Positions 1 through 12,077 of a stretch of DNA of 64,000 nucleotides are shown here, in pieces. Source of the stretch: Vitis vinifera (lineage: Eukaryota; Streptophyta; Magnoliopsida; Vitales; Vitaceae); assembly GCF_030704535.1 (NCBI RefSeq), contig NC_081817.1:3611001-3675000 (forward strand), in the 5' to 3' direction. A program made the translations under genes and the position numbers. Position 1 is the first letter of the stretch. Each line of letters starts with the position of its first letter. The notes beneath the pieces were generated by a model. That model was not told the DNA's origin. It saw nothing but the letters and a program-made list of their open reading frames with translations, and made no database searches.

Positions 1-361
1 ATGTCTTTATCGAGCCGGGCGCCAGATGAGCGGGCGGAGCAGGCGCTGGAGAAGGAATTGGAGCCGGCGGAGCAGGCGCCGGAGAAGAAATTGGAGCCGG
101 AGACGGCAGAGTCGAATCTAGGGTTTGATTCTTTGCGATCATAGAAGAAACATCAAATGTCATATTGAAGTTTGGAGAGATCCCGATGGTTGGAGCTCCG
201 GATGCCATTGGCGTTTGGCGCGATGTGTAGAAGATGAGCTGCTGGTAGCCATTGGACCAGTGCTTGCCGACATAGAAAAACGCGAATGAAACAACGACAA
301 ATGTTGAGATCGTCAGAAGCGAAGGGGCTCTGCGAGGATCTCCATTGTTGAGTAGCTTCAT
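1..361 (-). CDS. Putative methyltransferase, PMT10/PMT11-like (N-terminal part, runs off the left edge)
   Basis: The reverse strand reads open from an ATG at 359-361 to base 1, giving the first 120 residues with no stop. Residues 1-13 are a short polar head, about 14-31 are a single hydrophobic signal-anchor ending FFYVGKHWS, and the rest is a luminal stem with N-glycosylation sequons at N66 and N78 and a Pro/Ala/Ser-rich repeated stretch at 87-115. The opening MKLLNNGD, the anchor and the following GYQQL match my memory of plant DUF248 proteins of the Arabidopsis PMT11 (At2g39750) type. These are Golgi type II membrane proteins with a C-terminal SAM-dependent methyltransferase domain, thought to act in pectin methylation. 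That catalytic part lies outside the window, so the assignment rests only on the N-terminus. The gene is divergent from the MATH-BTB gene. Confidence 0.75.
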   Translation of the reverse strand, partial: MKLLNNGDPRRAPSLLTISTFVVVSFAFFYVGKHWSNGYQQLIFYTSRQTPMASGAPTIGISPNFNMTFDVSSMIAKNQTLDSTLPSPAPISSPAPAPPAPIPSPAPAPPAHLAPGSIKT

Positions 362-1218
362 GGTTCGGATTTCAGTTAATTGTAACTCCCTCTTCCTTCT
401 CTGAAAATGTAAGCCTTTTAGTATGGGAGTGAGTGAGTTTCAGTTCTCTCTAGCTGTGACACTTTGCAGTTTAGGTCGGTGCCAGGTCATTCCCGGGAGA
501 GGGGATCGATCATGTGCGTGCTTCTCCCCCCTTTCAGGGTGCATTCACCGTCTGATTTTCATCAGATATTTTTAGCGGTTCACAAACAACGATTCGCTCT
601 TTACGGGCAAATAACTTATCCCACACGTATTAGCACAGATAAATGCGTTGGTGATAAGGATTGAAATATTAGGCCTGCTTTTGCCATGTGTTAAAAAATA
701 ATTATTAAAAAATATTTTTAAAGATTCTTAATTATTTTTAAAAATAAATTTTTATTTGGAATCTGACATAAAAATTTCGTTGCATGTATAAGGTCTAGGA
801 AATAGAGTTGAATACTTCAGCTTTAGCAGCATAACCAACGCACCCAGACCCAATCACCGTCCATTCATTGTCACGCTCGTCGATAGGCGTCTTTCTCCCT
901 TTCTCTATCTGTGCCCTATCTCAGACAGTTTCTTCTACGTTTCCGACTCCGATATCACCTCCGATCAGATTCTCCGGCCGTTGATTGCCTACAGGCATCC
1001 CAATCGTGCACTTCTTACTTTTTATTAGGGTTAGGTCACGATTGCATCGTAACTCGGCCAATTCATTTGTATCTACTCATAAATGCCTGATTTCCCCAAC
1101 CCAAAAGCTTAATTTTCAGTCAACATTCAAGATTTGGTGGGGACTCGCAGTCTAGGGCTTAAATTCAATCGAAGCAGTGCAAGAATTTAGAAAAAAAAGA
1201 AGGCATATCCATGAGATC
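362..1218. promoter_or_regulatory. Divergent upstream region between the PMT-like and MATH-BTB genes
   Basis: The 857 bases between the two start codons must hold both promoters and both 5' leaders. An AT-rich core (about 690-770) sits between two GC-richer flanks. Pyrimidine-rich sequence at about 880-1000 looks like leader DNA of the plus-strand gene. I see no long ORF and no clear consensus TATA box that I would commit to. Confidence 0.4.
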
Positions 1219-4200
1219 ATGGTTAATTCCAAGGCCGATATTGAGAGAGACTCGTGTTCGAAGTCGATCAACGAGACGGTGAATGGCTCGCACCATTTCT
1301 TGATAAAGGGTTATTCCCTCGCAAAGGGAATGGGCGCGGGCAAATACATCTCGAGCGACACGTTTACCGTTGGAGGATATGATTGGGCAATTTACTTCTA
1401 TCCTGATGGCAAGAACGCGGAGGATAATTCGATGTATGTGTCGGTGTTCATTGCGTTGGCGAGCGAGGGCACTGACGTTAGGGCTTTGTTTGAATTGACG
1501 TTGTTGGATCAGAGTGGGAAAGGCAAGCACAAAGTACACAGTCATTTTGATCGCGCATTGGAGAGTGGCCCATATACTTTGAAATATAGAGGAAGCATGT
1601 GGTATGATTCTTCAAGTTATGATGAATTAGGTTTTAGGGTGGTAGTTGGAGGAAGGTGTTTCATGTAGAATTATGTATTGTGTTTTTGTAAGCATTGAGA
1701 TTCTTTATATACATTCTAGAAATATACAATTTAAAAATAAAATAAAATTGTCTAGTCCGGTAATTTAACTGGTGCATTATGAAAATGTGCTTTGTGTTTG
1801 ATTTTTGGGTCATATATGATTGGCACCTAGGGTTCTAAAACCACATGTTAGTGGGAATGTGCAGAATGTTGTATTCTTTATGAATATATTGTTATGTTTT
1901 AGCTCTAAGTTTGCATGAGATTTGGTTGTGGAGAAAACTAAGAAACTGGAATCACAAAAGTTTTGAAGTTTTATCACAATAGCATCAAATATATATTGTC
2001 TATGATCAAGTTAGCCAAAATTTCATTTCTGCTTCAATATAAATTGTATTTCTTGTAACTTTAAAATTTGACACTTCCATGTTAGCTGGGTGTGGGTCTG
2101 TTGCAGTTAATTGCATAATAGGAACCTGTAGAGGTCAGCTGAAAGCTATGTAAAGTCATCATCAGTTTTAGTATTGACAATTGTAATTCATTTCAATTAT
2201 TGGTTAACCAAATGCCTTTGCCACTTGCCAGGTATCAGATGTGTGTATACTTTTGTGGTGACAGCTTGACGTTTTTCCTCACTCATCGCCTCATATAATT
2301 ATGTTTTTTCTCTGTCAGGGGCTACAAGCGCTTCTTCAGACGGACAACTTTAGAAACATCTGATTTTATCAAGGATGATTGCCTTGCTATGCATTGCACT
2401 GTTGGGGTTGTCAGAACTCGTGTTGAGGGGCCTAAACAGTATACCATTCCTATACCACCTTCAGACATTGGTCAGAGTCTTAAGGACTTGCTAGAATCTG
2501 AAGTTGGTTGTGACATAACTTTTCAGGTTGCAGATGAGACATTCAAAGCTCATAAGTTGATACTTGCTGCTCGTTCTCCTGTATTTAGAGCTCAGTTTTT
2601 TGGACTTGTTGGAAATCCTAATATGGATAAAGTTGTAGTGGAGGATGTTGAACCCTCTATCTTTAAGGTAATATTCCGTTATCTTGTTGCCTCTCATTTA
2701 ATGACAACCAAGAAAGAGTTACCTTGAAAAAGGGCTTTACTTTTCCATTTGTGTCCACTCTACCCGATGTGCGTATATGGTTCTTACCTTGAGTAGCTTT
2801 TTTGCTTCAAGAAAATTGAAGGAAATTAAAGAAAGAGAGAGAACAAAATAGTACGTAGGTCATAGTAAGAAGTAGGGAGGAGAGTTAGTATGCAGATGCC
2901 TATAGCTTACTTACAAAGGACAAAAAATGTTTTCAGGCAAGAGAGATTGCCTATGCTATGTTTGGTTTTTGAAAAATGAGAGCAAAAATAAAAAGTGAAG
3001 GATGAAATATAGATTGAAAGTTAATAAATTATTTTTACATCCTCTTTCAAAATTATTTAACTTATTGTTCCTCTTCTATATAAAGATTAAATAATCTGTG
3101 TTGTATAAATTTTTACCTAATTTTAATTATATTTCATTTTCTTTCCCATTTTTTATGGTAAATGAATCATGAGAAAATCATTTTCCTTGGTATGTTTTTT
3201 CCCTTTCCTTAACACATTCCAGGAACCAAGAATAGCATAAAATTTCAATGGTAAAGTGTATATTTATTCCATTAACAACTTATGATACGACTCCAATAAT
3301 CCAACTACTTTTACAAGAGGAGTTAAGTCATACTTTCATTGGTATTTTTGTAAATTGTGGGGAGGACTCCTCATCCTTCTCATGTATTTTTTATTTGTAA
3401 TTAATACATCTTTTGTTTTTGTTAAAAAGACCTACTTTTAAAGGGTTTGAATATATATTTTAAATACATGCTATTTGTAAAAAAAGAAATGAAATAAGCT
3501 TAGTTTAGTCTATTTGATGAACAAAGGACTATACTATTAATGCATCAAGTGCACTGAATTTTCCCCTTGACTTGCACAATGTGGCATTGTTTACCCTTGC
3601 AATTGGTCCGTGTTTCTATTGGGATTGTGCAAACTTTTATGCTTGCCCCTCACTGAGTGATCCTTCTATAAAGTTGGCTTCTTTTAGCAAATTTGTGGGG
3701 ATGCCAATGTAGGGTCTTGAAAAGGTAATTGTCTCCTTTCCGAGGAGGATGGAGGGTAGAAGAGGGAGCAAAGCTTCATCTCAAGATAAGATGAGTAAGC
3801 CTTCCTTAGTTTCAAGCATTGAAAATGAGCTACATGAGCTAGAAAACTTAATCAATTATAGTTGCTCTAGTCGACAGGAGAAGAGGTGTAAAGAAGAGTC
3901 ACTAGGAGATGAATTTTGTTTGTTAATTAAGCTAAAGATTCTCTCTTGGAATGTTAATAAGGCAAATGATGGGGAGAAATAGAAGTTAATTCTCTCATGA
4001 GGTCCCAGAGGGTTGAGGGAGACAAGAACACTAGGTTTTTTCATAAGATGGCCAATGTTCGTGCAAGAAGGAATCTGTTAACTAAGGTGAGAATCAATGG
4101 GGTTATAGTGATTGATGATGAGGAGATTAAGGCTAGGGTGTGTAGGGCCTATCTTACTCTTCTCTTGGAAACGGGGGATTGGAGATTGAGCATAAGGGGT

Positions 4201-7200
4201 TTAGACTTTGAAGTGTTGGGGGAAGATAGGTCTATAAGTCTAGAGGCGCTTTTCTCGAAGGAGGAAGTTTTTGAAGCCCTGAGTAGTCTCTTTGGTGATA
4301 AAGCTCCAGATCCAGACGGTTTTACCATGCCTTTTTGGCATCTTTGTTAGGATTTTACCAAACCAGAGATTATGACCTTCTTTGAAGAGTTCTTTATGCA
4401 TGGCATGTTCCAAAAAAGCCTAAATTCCACCTTTCTAGTTTTGATTCCGAAAAGGGGTGTGGTTTCAAAAAATCAGCAAGCCTTCATTCAAGATAGATAG
4501 ATTTTGGATGTTGTGCTCATTGCTAGTGAGGTTGTTGATTCTAGGGTAAAAAACAGTATTTTTGGTTTCCTATTAAAAATGAACATCGAGAAAGCTTATG
4601 ATCATGTCAATTGAGATCTCCTTCTGTTAGTTATGTCTAAAATGGGGTTTGGGCAAAGGTGAATAAGTTGGATAAGTTGGTGTATTTCCATAGCTAGTTT
4701 CTCCATTCTCATCAATGGAACTCCTTCAGGTTTTTTCTCAGAGCTCTAAAGGCTTGAAACAAGGTGACCCGCTTTCTCCCTACTTATTCATTCTGGTTGT
4801 GGAGATTCTCAGTCAGTTGTTGCTCAAAGCCAAATGTGGAGGCTTCATCTCTGGGTTTAAAATGGGAAGGAGAAGTGGAGAGGGGAGGGATGGGTCCCAT
4901 CTTCTGTTTGCCGACAACACATTGATATTTTGTGAGGCCAACAGTGATCAGCTGAGATACTTGGGTTGGGTGTTTATGTGGTTTAGGGCGCTTTCAGGGT
5001 TCAAAGTGAATATGGATAAAAGTAAGGTTATTCTTGTAGGAAGGGTAGAGACTTTGGAGAATTTTGCTTTGATGACGGGGTGTAGAGTGGGGAAGCTTTC
5101 CACTTCTTATTTGGGTCTTTCTTTGAATGCCCTTTTTAAATTTCCTAGGGTGGGGGATGTTGTGGAAAAGAGATCTAGAAAAAGACTAACAATATGGAAA
5201 GGACAATACCTTTCTAAGGGTGGGAGGCTTACTTTGATCAAGAGCACCTTATCATGTCTTCTAATTTACTTCATGTCTCTTTTTTTCATTCCTGAAAAGG
5301 TGTGTGCAAGACTCGAAAAGATCCAAAGGGATTTTTTATGGGTTGGTGGTGCATTAGAGAAAAGACCTCATTTGGTGAATTGGAATTTAGTTTGTGTGGA
5401 TAAGGAGGGAGGCCTAGGAATTCATAGTCTAGCAGCCTTGCTTTTGTAAGTGGAGTTGGAGATTTGTAGAAGAAAGGGAGTCTCTTTGGAAACAAGTCAT
5501 CATTGGGAAGTTTGGAGTAGAAGAAGGGGGGTCGTGTTCGAGAGGAGTGAGAGGAGGTTATGGTGTGGGGGTGTGGAAAGCCATTAGAAATGAATGGGAG
5601 GACATAAGATGTAGATCCCATTTTGTAGTAGGGAATGAGAGAAAGGTTAAGTTTTGAAAAGACTTATGGAGTGAGGACCAAACCTTGAAAGAATCTTTTC
5701 CTAACTTATTTCTTTTGGCAGTAAATAAAGACAGTTGGGTGTCAAAAGCATTGGAGGAAGGTGGGGATTTAGGTTGCTGGAATCCCCGCTTTTCAAGACA
5801 CCTTAATGACTAGGAGCTCGAAGAGTAGAGTCTTTGTTCAGCAAACTGCAACCCTTGGCAGTGAGAAGAAGAGTGGAGGACATTTTGAGTTGGAGAGAGA
5901 GAAAGAATGGAACATTTTCAGTTAGTTCCCTTTATTGCTCCTGCACGAGGGTCTCTAGAGATCCTTTTCTGCGGGATATGATTTGGAGGTCTTGAGCTCT
6001 AGTGAGGGTGAGTTATTTTGTTTGGGGAGTGTCTTAGAGCAGAATTTTGACTCTTGATCAATTGAAAAATAAGGGGTGGAATATCCCGAATAGGTGCTAC
6101 TTGGGCAAAGAAGGAGGAAACCATTGACCACCTACTTCTGTTTTGTGGCAAGGCTAGAATGTCGTGGAGTTTGATCTACTCCCTTTTCGGCAAGCAATGG
6201 GTTATGCATTCCTCAGTTAGGAGGACTTTGCTAGGTTGGCATGGTCCTTTCATGGGTAAAAAAAGGAAGAATGTGTGGAGGGCTGCCCCCTTATATTTAA
6301 TGTGGATTTTATGGAAGGAAAGAAATAGAAGAGCATTCAACAACGTTGAGCGGTTTGGCCAATCAATTAAATCTTTATTCATGTATACTTTTGTGAATTG
6401 GGTTAGGGTGTATATAGAGAACCACACTGTATCTATGATTGATTTTATAGATTGGTTGCTTGTAAAGTAAGGGGAAGACCTTTTTTTGTATCCTTACTAC
6501 CTAGCTTTTTGGGGCGTTGCTTGTATTCTTCATGTGTATCGGTTTCACCGCTTTTAGGCGTTTCTAATGCAAGCCTTTTATTACATATAAAAAAAAAGAA
6601 ACCAAGATTCAACAGATGATTGTGCCATTGGTGAGAAAGTTTGGGTGTTGCAATTCACTTGTCAATCTCATATTTCAAGAGTTTTGCATTTGGAGGTGCA
6701 TGCTTAGTTGGCTGCATGATTTAAAGAACTGTACTGCTATGCTTGCATTAGATGCACTATATTTTCCTCTTGATTCATGCTTTGTAGATTTGTTTAGCAT
6801 ACCCATTTTTTGTTATGCAGGTTATTTTTAATAGACGATTAGGGATATCGCCTAACAAGAAATGGGGGTGTGACCATGGGGAGCATACAGGGATTTTTTT
6901 TTTTTGTTTTTGATTTGTAGATACAACTTGGACAGTTTTGTTGAACCGTAAAAGTCTATACAACCTATCTAGATACTGTTTTGACATGTCTGCTGCATAA
7001 GAGTGCTGCTTTAATGGGGGAAAAGAGAGAAAAAAATGAAAAAAAGAAAAAGTAATGTAACTTGACCTATTTCAGTATCCAGGAACTAGATATATTTTAA
7101 GCTGGTTTGTTATTTGTCTATTCATGTTGTGTTATGAAAAATATTCAGCCTGGCTTAGTTAATTTTTCTGCCTCATTATTGGCACTATTTAGATCTTTGG

Positions 7201-8313
7201 TGATTAATATGATTTTCTATTTGTGCATATCTTTGCATCTATGCTGGCATGCTTTTGTTATTAGCATTTTTAGATTACTTAGATGTGTCGTTCATCTGTT
7301 TTTTCATTTCTTTTTATTTTTTTATTTCCAGGCGATGCTCCTGTTTATTTACTCAGACAAGCTTCCTGATGTAGACGAAATTACAGGCTCAGCGTCTGTG
7401 TGCACATCCACAATAATGGTTCAGCACTTACTAGCTGCTGCTGACCGCTTTGGTTTAGATCGTCTGAAACTATTATGTGAATCAAAATTGTGTAAAGAAG
7501 TCAGTGCTGAAACGGTGGCCACAACACTTGCCCTAGCTGAGCAGCATCGTTGTCCACAACTTAAAGCCATCTGTTTGAAATTTGCAGCCACTCCGTCAAT
7601 CTTGGGAGGTGCGTGTTGTCCGTAGAATCTGGGCAGTGCAAAGTTTCAGGTTACGGCAATTTTAGTTTTTTGTTTTGTTTAATTTGCATAAGCATTGTTG
7701 GTGCTTCCACACATATGCCTAGCACATTGAAGATGTTTAAAATTTCTAAATCTGCATTGTGGTTAGTTACCAGCACATATGGTAAATTCTTGAAAAATCA
7801 GCAGGAAATAACCATGCTGAAGAAAATCCCTATACTCAATTACATTTTGGCATAAAAGATAAAATATCAGAAGAATGTTTTGTCTAAAAATCAGAGTTCC
7901 TCATTCCAGGTGCAATAAGTGATAATGCATTGAATAACTTAAAAGGATGGGCATGTTTGTTTTACCTTCTTCCAAGGTATATCCTATAGATACCAAACTG
8001 GAAAAGGAAGAGGGAGAAGAAGAATAAAAAGCAAAAGATGTTGAGCTAATTTTGTGGGTAAATTCTTGAACAATCAGCAGGAAATAATTTGGATGAAGAA
8101 AATCCCTATACTCATTGTTATAGCGTAAAAGATAAAATGTCAGAAGAATGTTTTGTCTAAAAAGCAGGAGTTCCTCGTTCCAGGTGCAATATTTCATAAT
8201 GCATCAAATAGCTTGAACGGTGGGCGCGTTTGTATATCCTACAAACCCTAAAAAGGAAAAGAAACGATGTTGAACTAAGTGTAATTGTTAATCTTGATAA
8301 CATAGTGTTATAT

Positions 8314-8361
<48 letters not shown>

Positions 8362-11300
8362 ATAAGAATGTTGTATAGAAAGAAGAATGCTTTATTTGTA
8401 AGTGATCAAATTCTCCTCCATTGCACAAAGGTGGCCATTTTGTGGCAATTCATTTATGCCCTTTTGGGTATAAAGTGGGTAATGCCCTTTATGGTATGGA
8501 TCCTTTGTTGGGAAAAAGAGGAAGAAAACTTGGAGAACAGCTTCTTTGTGCTTGTTTTGGATAATCTAGAAGGAGAGAAATAGGAGAGCTTCCTTACTTA
8601 TAATTTCTTGGGGTGGGTGAGAGTGTATATGGGTAATTACTTGATGTTCATGTCAGACTTCATTGACTAGTTGAGCTCCACGTAAGGAGAGAGTTTTTTG
8701 TTTTTGTGTCTCTCTTCACTTTGTTAGGTCTTTTGGCATCTTTGTTTATACCATGTATACTTTTGTGCGCTCTTTTGCTAAGCGCTTTTAATAGAATTGA
8801 TCATTGTCTATAAAAAAATAAAAAGAAAAATGCTCTATGTTACCTCACACAAAAAGTATTCAACCTTGGCTTTTCTACGTGTTTAATGGTTGAGAATCTG
8901 CCTTTGATGATTAGCAAGTTTGACTTGAAACTTCATACAATTGTTTAGAAATGTTTGGCGTTCCTTTGTTAATTTTAAGGGTCCCTTCAATTGCAATTCT
9001 AGAGGTTTTCTTTAAGTATGCTTTCTTCTTATTATTATTTTTAAACTCTTCACAGTGGTGTCTCCAAAAATGAAGTCATATTTCTTGCCTTTTGGGGAAA
9101 TGATTACTTGTTACCTGCTACTGAAGAAAAGCAAGTAAAATGATATCTGTCAAGCTTGTCTTCAGTGTAGGGCAGCTAGGCAGGATTATCTTCGCCAATA
9201 CTGCCTGCTCACTTTAATTTGGACTCTCTCTCTATCTCTCTCTCTGTAATCTTTGAAGGTGTACAATAATGCATTAGGGCCTCATTGTGCTTTGGTTGGG
9301 AAGAATTCACAGTTTGGAAGCTATTTTGAGCAGGATCAGTGGGACTGCATTTTTTGGGCTTCAGCTGGAAAGTGGTTTTTATGTTTTCATTTCTCTGACC
9401 TTAAGAAAGGCTCGATGGTGTAGATACTTGGTGGGCCAGTGTAGGTTACACATAGCTGACAATTATGTGATTCTTTTTCAGACAAAAATGTTGATGGCTG
9501 TGCTTTTTTAGGAGTTGGTCAATTAGGTATTCAGCATATGCAGAAACAATAATAGATCTCACTTTGTGAGCCTGGTTGGGAGATTTCTTTAAGGCAAATT
9601 TTGTGTGCTCATTTGGGGACTTAGGGAAGCCATTGATCCATTGAGCAGGAAGGGACTGCATATTTTCTTTCATGAAGTTGTAGAGGAAAGTTTTGGAAAC
9701 CTTTGTCAATTAGGCATTGAGCATATTGTCATGGTCCACCCCTAGTTTTGTATAAGATCTACCATTTTGCCATTCTCTAGGGGTCTTAAGGAGCCTTGGA
9801 ACGTACTAGAACCTTGGGCCCCTAGAGGTTTTTGAAGCAGCCTTTAAGGAGGTACCTAGAAGCACTTTGAGCAAAGTTGAGGTGCTTGGAGGAGCTTGGG
9901 ATAACTTGGAATAACTTTTAAGGTGCTTACCCATGGACATGCTTCTAATGCTTGGATGTGGTTTACATGGTTGATGAGGTTGACGTACCTATCTGAATCC
10001 CCCATTGGAAAAGTATGCTTCTCATGCCCTCAATTAGTAATGGGGGCCAATAATCTATTGTAATTTATCTCTAGGACTTGAGAAGTGCCTTGTATTGTAA
10101 AGCTTACTGGTGTTGTTAAACTTGTTTTCATGTATGCATAGGGTGTGCCCCCTCTCTTTGGCGCTTTTTTAATAGATGCTCTATTTGCCTATCAAAGAAA
10201 AAACCTTGTTTTCTCTGAGTGTTCTCTTTCTATTGGTTCTTTGTTTTACTTCTGTAGCCACTTGAATCAGGTTGACTTGGGGCTAAGAGTTTTCCCATGC
10301 CTAGTAATGCACAGATTTTTAGGGAAGGTCCTGATCCATAATAATATGCAACAATGATATTGGATTTATAATCACTTCTCTGCTAGGGGAGATTTCTTCT
10401 TTGTTAGAGTTGAGGATGAAGCTTTTGACTTGGACATATCGTCTAAGGAATAGGTATCATGAAGACTCTAGTATTTTCTTAACCTTATACTAATGTTTCA
10501 ACCGGTCCCTAGTTAAGTAGATAACAACAGTAACATCAAGTGCTTGGTTACTGTAGGGCCAACTTCTATATGGTGCTCAGTGGAACATTTTTTCTAGATT
10601 AAGCTTGGTTCTAATTTAATTATGGGTGCTTTAGACGGTGCTTTTATAGTAGCCCTCCCATATAAAACCTCTATCTCACCATTAACAATGAGGAAAAAAA
10701 GGGAAAGAGGAAAAAAGAAAGACTATTCTGCGTTTTTGTGTATGTGTGTGCGTGTTTTGTTTAATTATACGTTTTATCTACTCTTGTGGTCCTTCCTCTA
10801 TACAAGGGCTCAACATGACTCAGCCATACTGGCATGTTAAAAATAGCTTTACAAACTGAACATGAACAAGGTGATGGCACACAAATTTTTTGGTGTATTC
10901 TTATGAATTCATAGTCGTTAACTTGGGTATTTTTGGTTAATAGTTTGTTCTATCAAATGTAAATATCTTCCAGAGTCAATCTTGTCTACTTGGAAGTCCA
11001 TTTTTATGTCAGTATTTGCCTCAGTTTCTCACACATCCCGAGTCTTGAAATGTTTGTGGTCACACTTTAACAAATGTTTTATTGTATATGCAAAACTGGA
11101 AATGGTAGGTTAGTAGCCCAAAGTTGTGATGTCTTTCTTATACGTACATCCAACACAATCAAATTTTGCTAATCTGCATTCTGTGCCATAATTATGCATG
11201 CATCACCAATTCTTTTCTTGTCTCCAGAACAGAGGTTGGCATTTTTGTTATTGAAAAATGTGTTTGTTTATCGAATATTCTTTTCTTGAGTTTCTTGTGC

Positions 11301-11548
11301 ATGTTAAAAACCTGAACTATTATCATTGTTTTGTAGCGGTAATGCAATCAGAAGGGTTTGGGTACTTGGAAGAGTGCTGCCCCTCATTGTTATCTGAGCT
11401 GCTTGGAGTGATTGCATCAGTAGATGAAAACTTGACGATGCTCTCGAGTAAGAAGAGAAGTGGCAGCAGCATATTAGGGTTAGATCTACCAGCAGATGGA
11501 GCTCCAGCAGAATCAGCCAGTGGCAGGCGCATAAGGAGGCGGTTTTAG
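1219..11548 (+). CDS. BTB/POZ and MATH domain protein (BPM-type CUL3 adaptor), four exons
   Basis: Exons are 1219-1601, 2319-2667, 7332-7608 and 11337-11548, all with GT-AG borders and consistent phase, giving 406 residues. The start is the ATG at 1219; the frame upstream opens only with a GTG. Residues about 17-150 form the MATH domain ([30 protein letters not shown]). About 180-300 form the BTB/POZ domain ([23 protein letters not shown]). About 300-365 is the BACK-like C-terminal region ([14 protein letters not shown]). The tail ends in a basic RRIRRRF that could be a nuclear signal. In Arabidopsis, BPM proteins bridge CUL3 E3 ligases to transcription factors such as ERF/AP2, homeobox and MYB proteins. 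The family length is about 400 residues, so this copy looks complete. Introns 2 (4.7 kb) and 3 (3.7 kb) are expanded by transposon insertions. Confidence 0.92.
2955..3240. mobile_element. MITE-like element in BPM intron 2
   Basis: The left end reads atgtttggtttttgaaaaat and the right end reads gaaccaagaatagcat, which are imperfect inverted copies about 280 bp apart around an AT-rich centre without coding capacity. The TTGGTT...TGAAAA end resembles the element at 27668-27957. I could not settle a target duplication. Confidence 0.45.
3720..6594 (+). mobile_element. Decayed LINE (non-LTR retrotransposon) in BPM intron 2
   Basis: Broken ORFs in one direction give LINE ORF2 pieces in order. A start-of-endonuclease motif LKILSWNV lies near 3930-3980. 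The pre-RT segment [17 protein letters not shown] lies at 3997-4350 and ends in [11 protein letters not shown] palm sequence ([12 protein letters not shown], then LLFADN) and thumb sequence lie at 4715-5449. A zf-RVT-type C-terminus ([22 protein letters not shown]) lies at about 6080-6470. The 3' tail ends in a short A-rich tract at about 6588-6598. Most of the endonuclease is missing, stops and frameshifts separate the blocks, and the RT FADD is FADN. It is dead and shares the orientation of the host gene. Confidence 0.85.
4715..5449 (+). pseudogene. LINE reverse transcriptase fragment
   Basis: A 244-codon open stretch covers the reverse-transcriptase palm and thumb of a plant L1-type [14 protein letters not shown] and GGRLTLIKS are typical family blocks, followed by the [16 protein letters not shown] segment. 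The second aspartate of the catalytic FADD box is asparagine, so it should be inactive even if translated. It continues in spirit into the zf-RVT block at about 6080-6470, but stops intervene. Confidence 0.85.
8318..8359. repeat. (GT)n microsatellite
   Basis: An uninterrupted run of about 20 GT dinucleotides lies in BPM intron 3. It is a likely length-polymorphic marker. Confidence 0.9.
8395..8825 (+). mobile_element. LINE 3'-end remnant in BPM intron 3
   Basis: The translated piece [23 protein letters not shown] matches the zf-RVT C-terminus of the LINE at 3720-6594 ([24 protein letters not shown]). The following untranslated tail (GTATACTTTTGTGCGCTC...GCGCTTTTAATAG) and A-rich end have the same layout. 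Only the last few hundred bases of the element remain, as expected of 5'-truncated reverse transcription. Confidence 0.65.
9700..10010. repeat. Possible LTR-type repeat fragment in BPM intron 3
   Basis: This stretch is noticeably less AT-rich than surrounding intron DNA and is full of short internal echoes (AGGTGCTT, CTTGGA, CCTAGAAG). It looks like untranslated transposon sequence, but I see no ends, no coding capacity and no second copy in the window, so the class is open. Confidence 0.25.
10015..10205 (+). mobile_element. Short LINE 3'-tail remnant in BPM intron 3
   Basis: The segment ending GGCGCTTTTTTAATAGATGC followed by an A-rich end repeats the tail layout of the two LINE copies upstream. 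No coding sequence remains. This is the third same-orientation LINE tail in this gene. Confidence 0.45.
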
Positions 11549-12077
11549 TTTTATGTAGCGCTGTGTTTCCTACCAAAAGGGAAAAATAGAAAAGAAGAAA
11601 ATCCTTAGTTGAATTTTATGTTAATAGTACTGAGTGATGCCGTTGCGTTTGTATTTTGCTTGTTCCACTATAATGTTGTTTGCCTTGGTCTTCATGAGGG
11701 TGAAATTTCCATTTTGGGGCTATCACGTTATCCTGTTCATCGGATGTCTTAGGACATGTTTGTGTGTGATCGATTATCAAACGGTGCAAATGCTGTTTGA
11801 CCTGACCGTTGAATTAAATGAGTGGGTTGTCACTACCATTGCAACATGGGATGCAAGGACGGTGTCTGGATTTCACAAAATGAAGCCGCTGTGGAAATTT
11901 AATGATCCTACGTGTAGTTGGATTTTGCCAGATTGAGCAATATTTGAACCAAAGACTAAAAGAAATTGATTTTCTGAAACACTCCGAAATTCTGCTGTCT
12001 GCTTCTAGACATGCAGGAAGTACCAAGAACCATAACTTAAAAAGAGGAAATTTTCTTTTTTGCTTTGCAAATTATAG

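Noticed and set aside
1165-1545. Minus-strand ORF of 126 codons
   Set aside because: It is antisense to the MATH exon, whose protein is clearly the conserved one.
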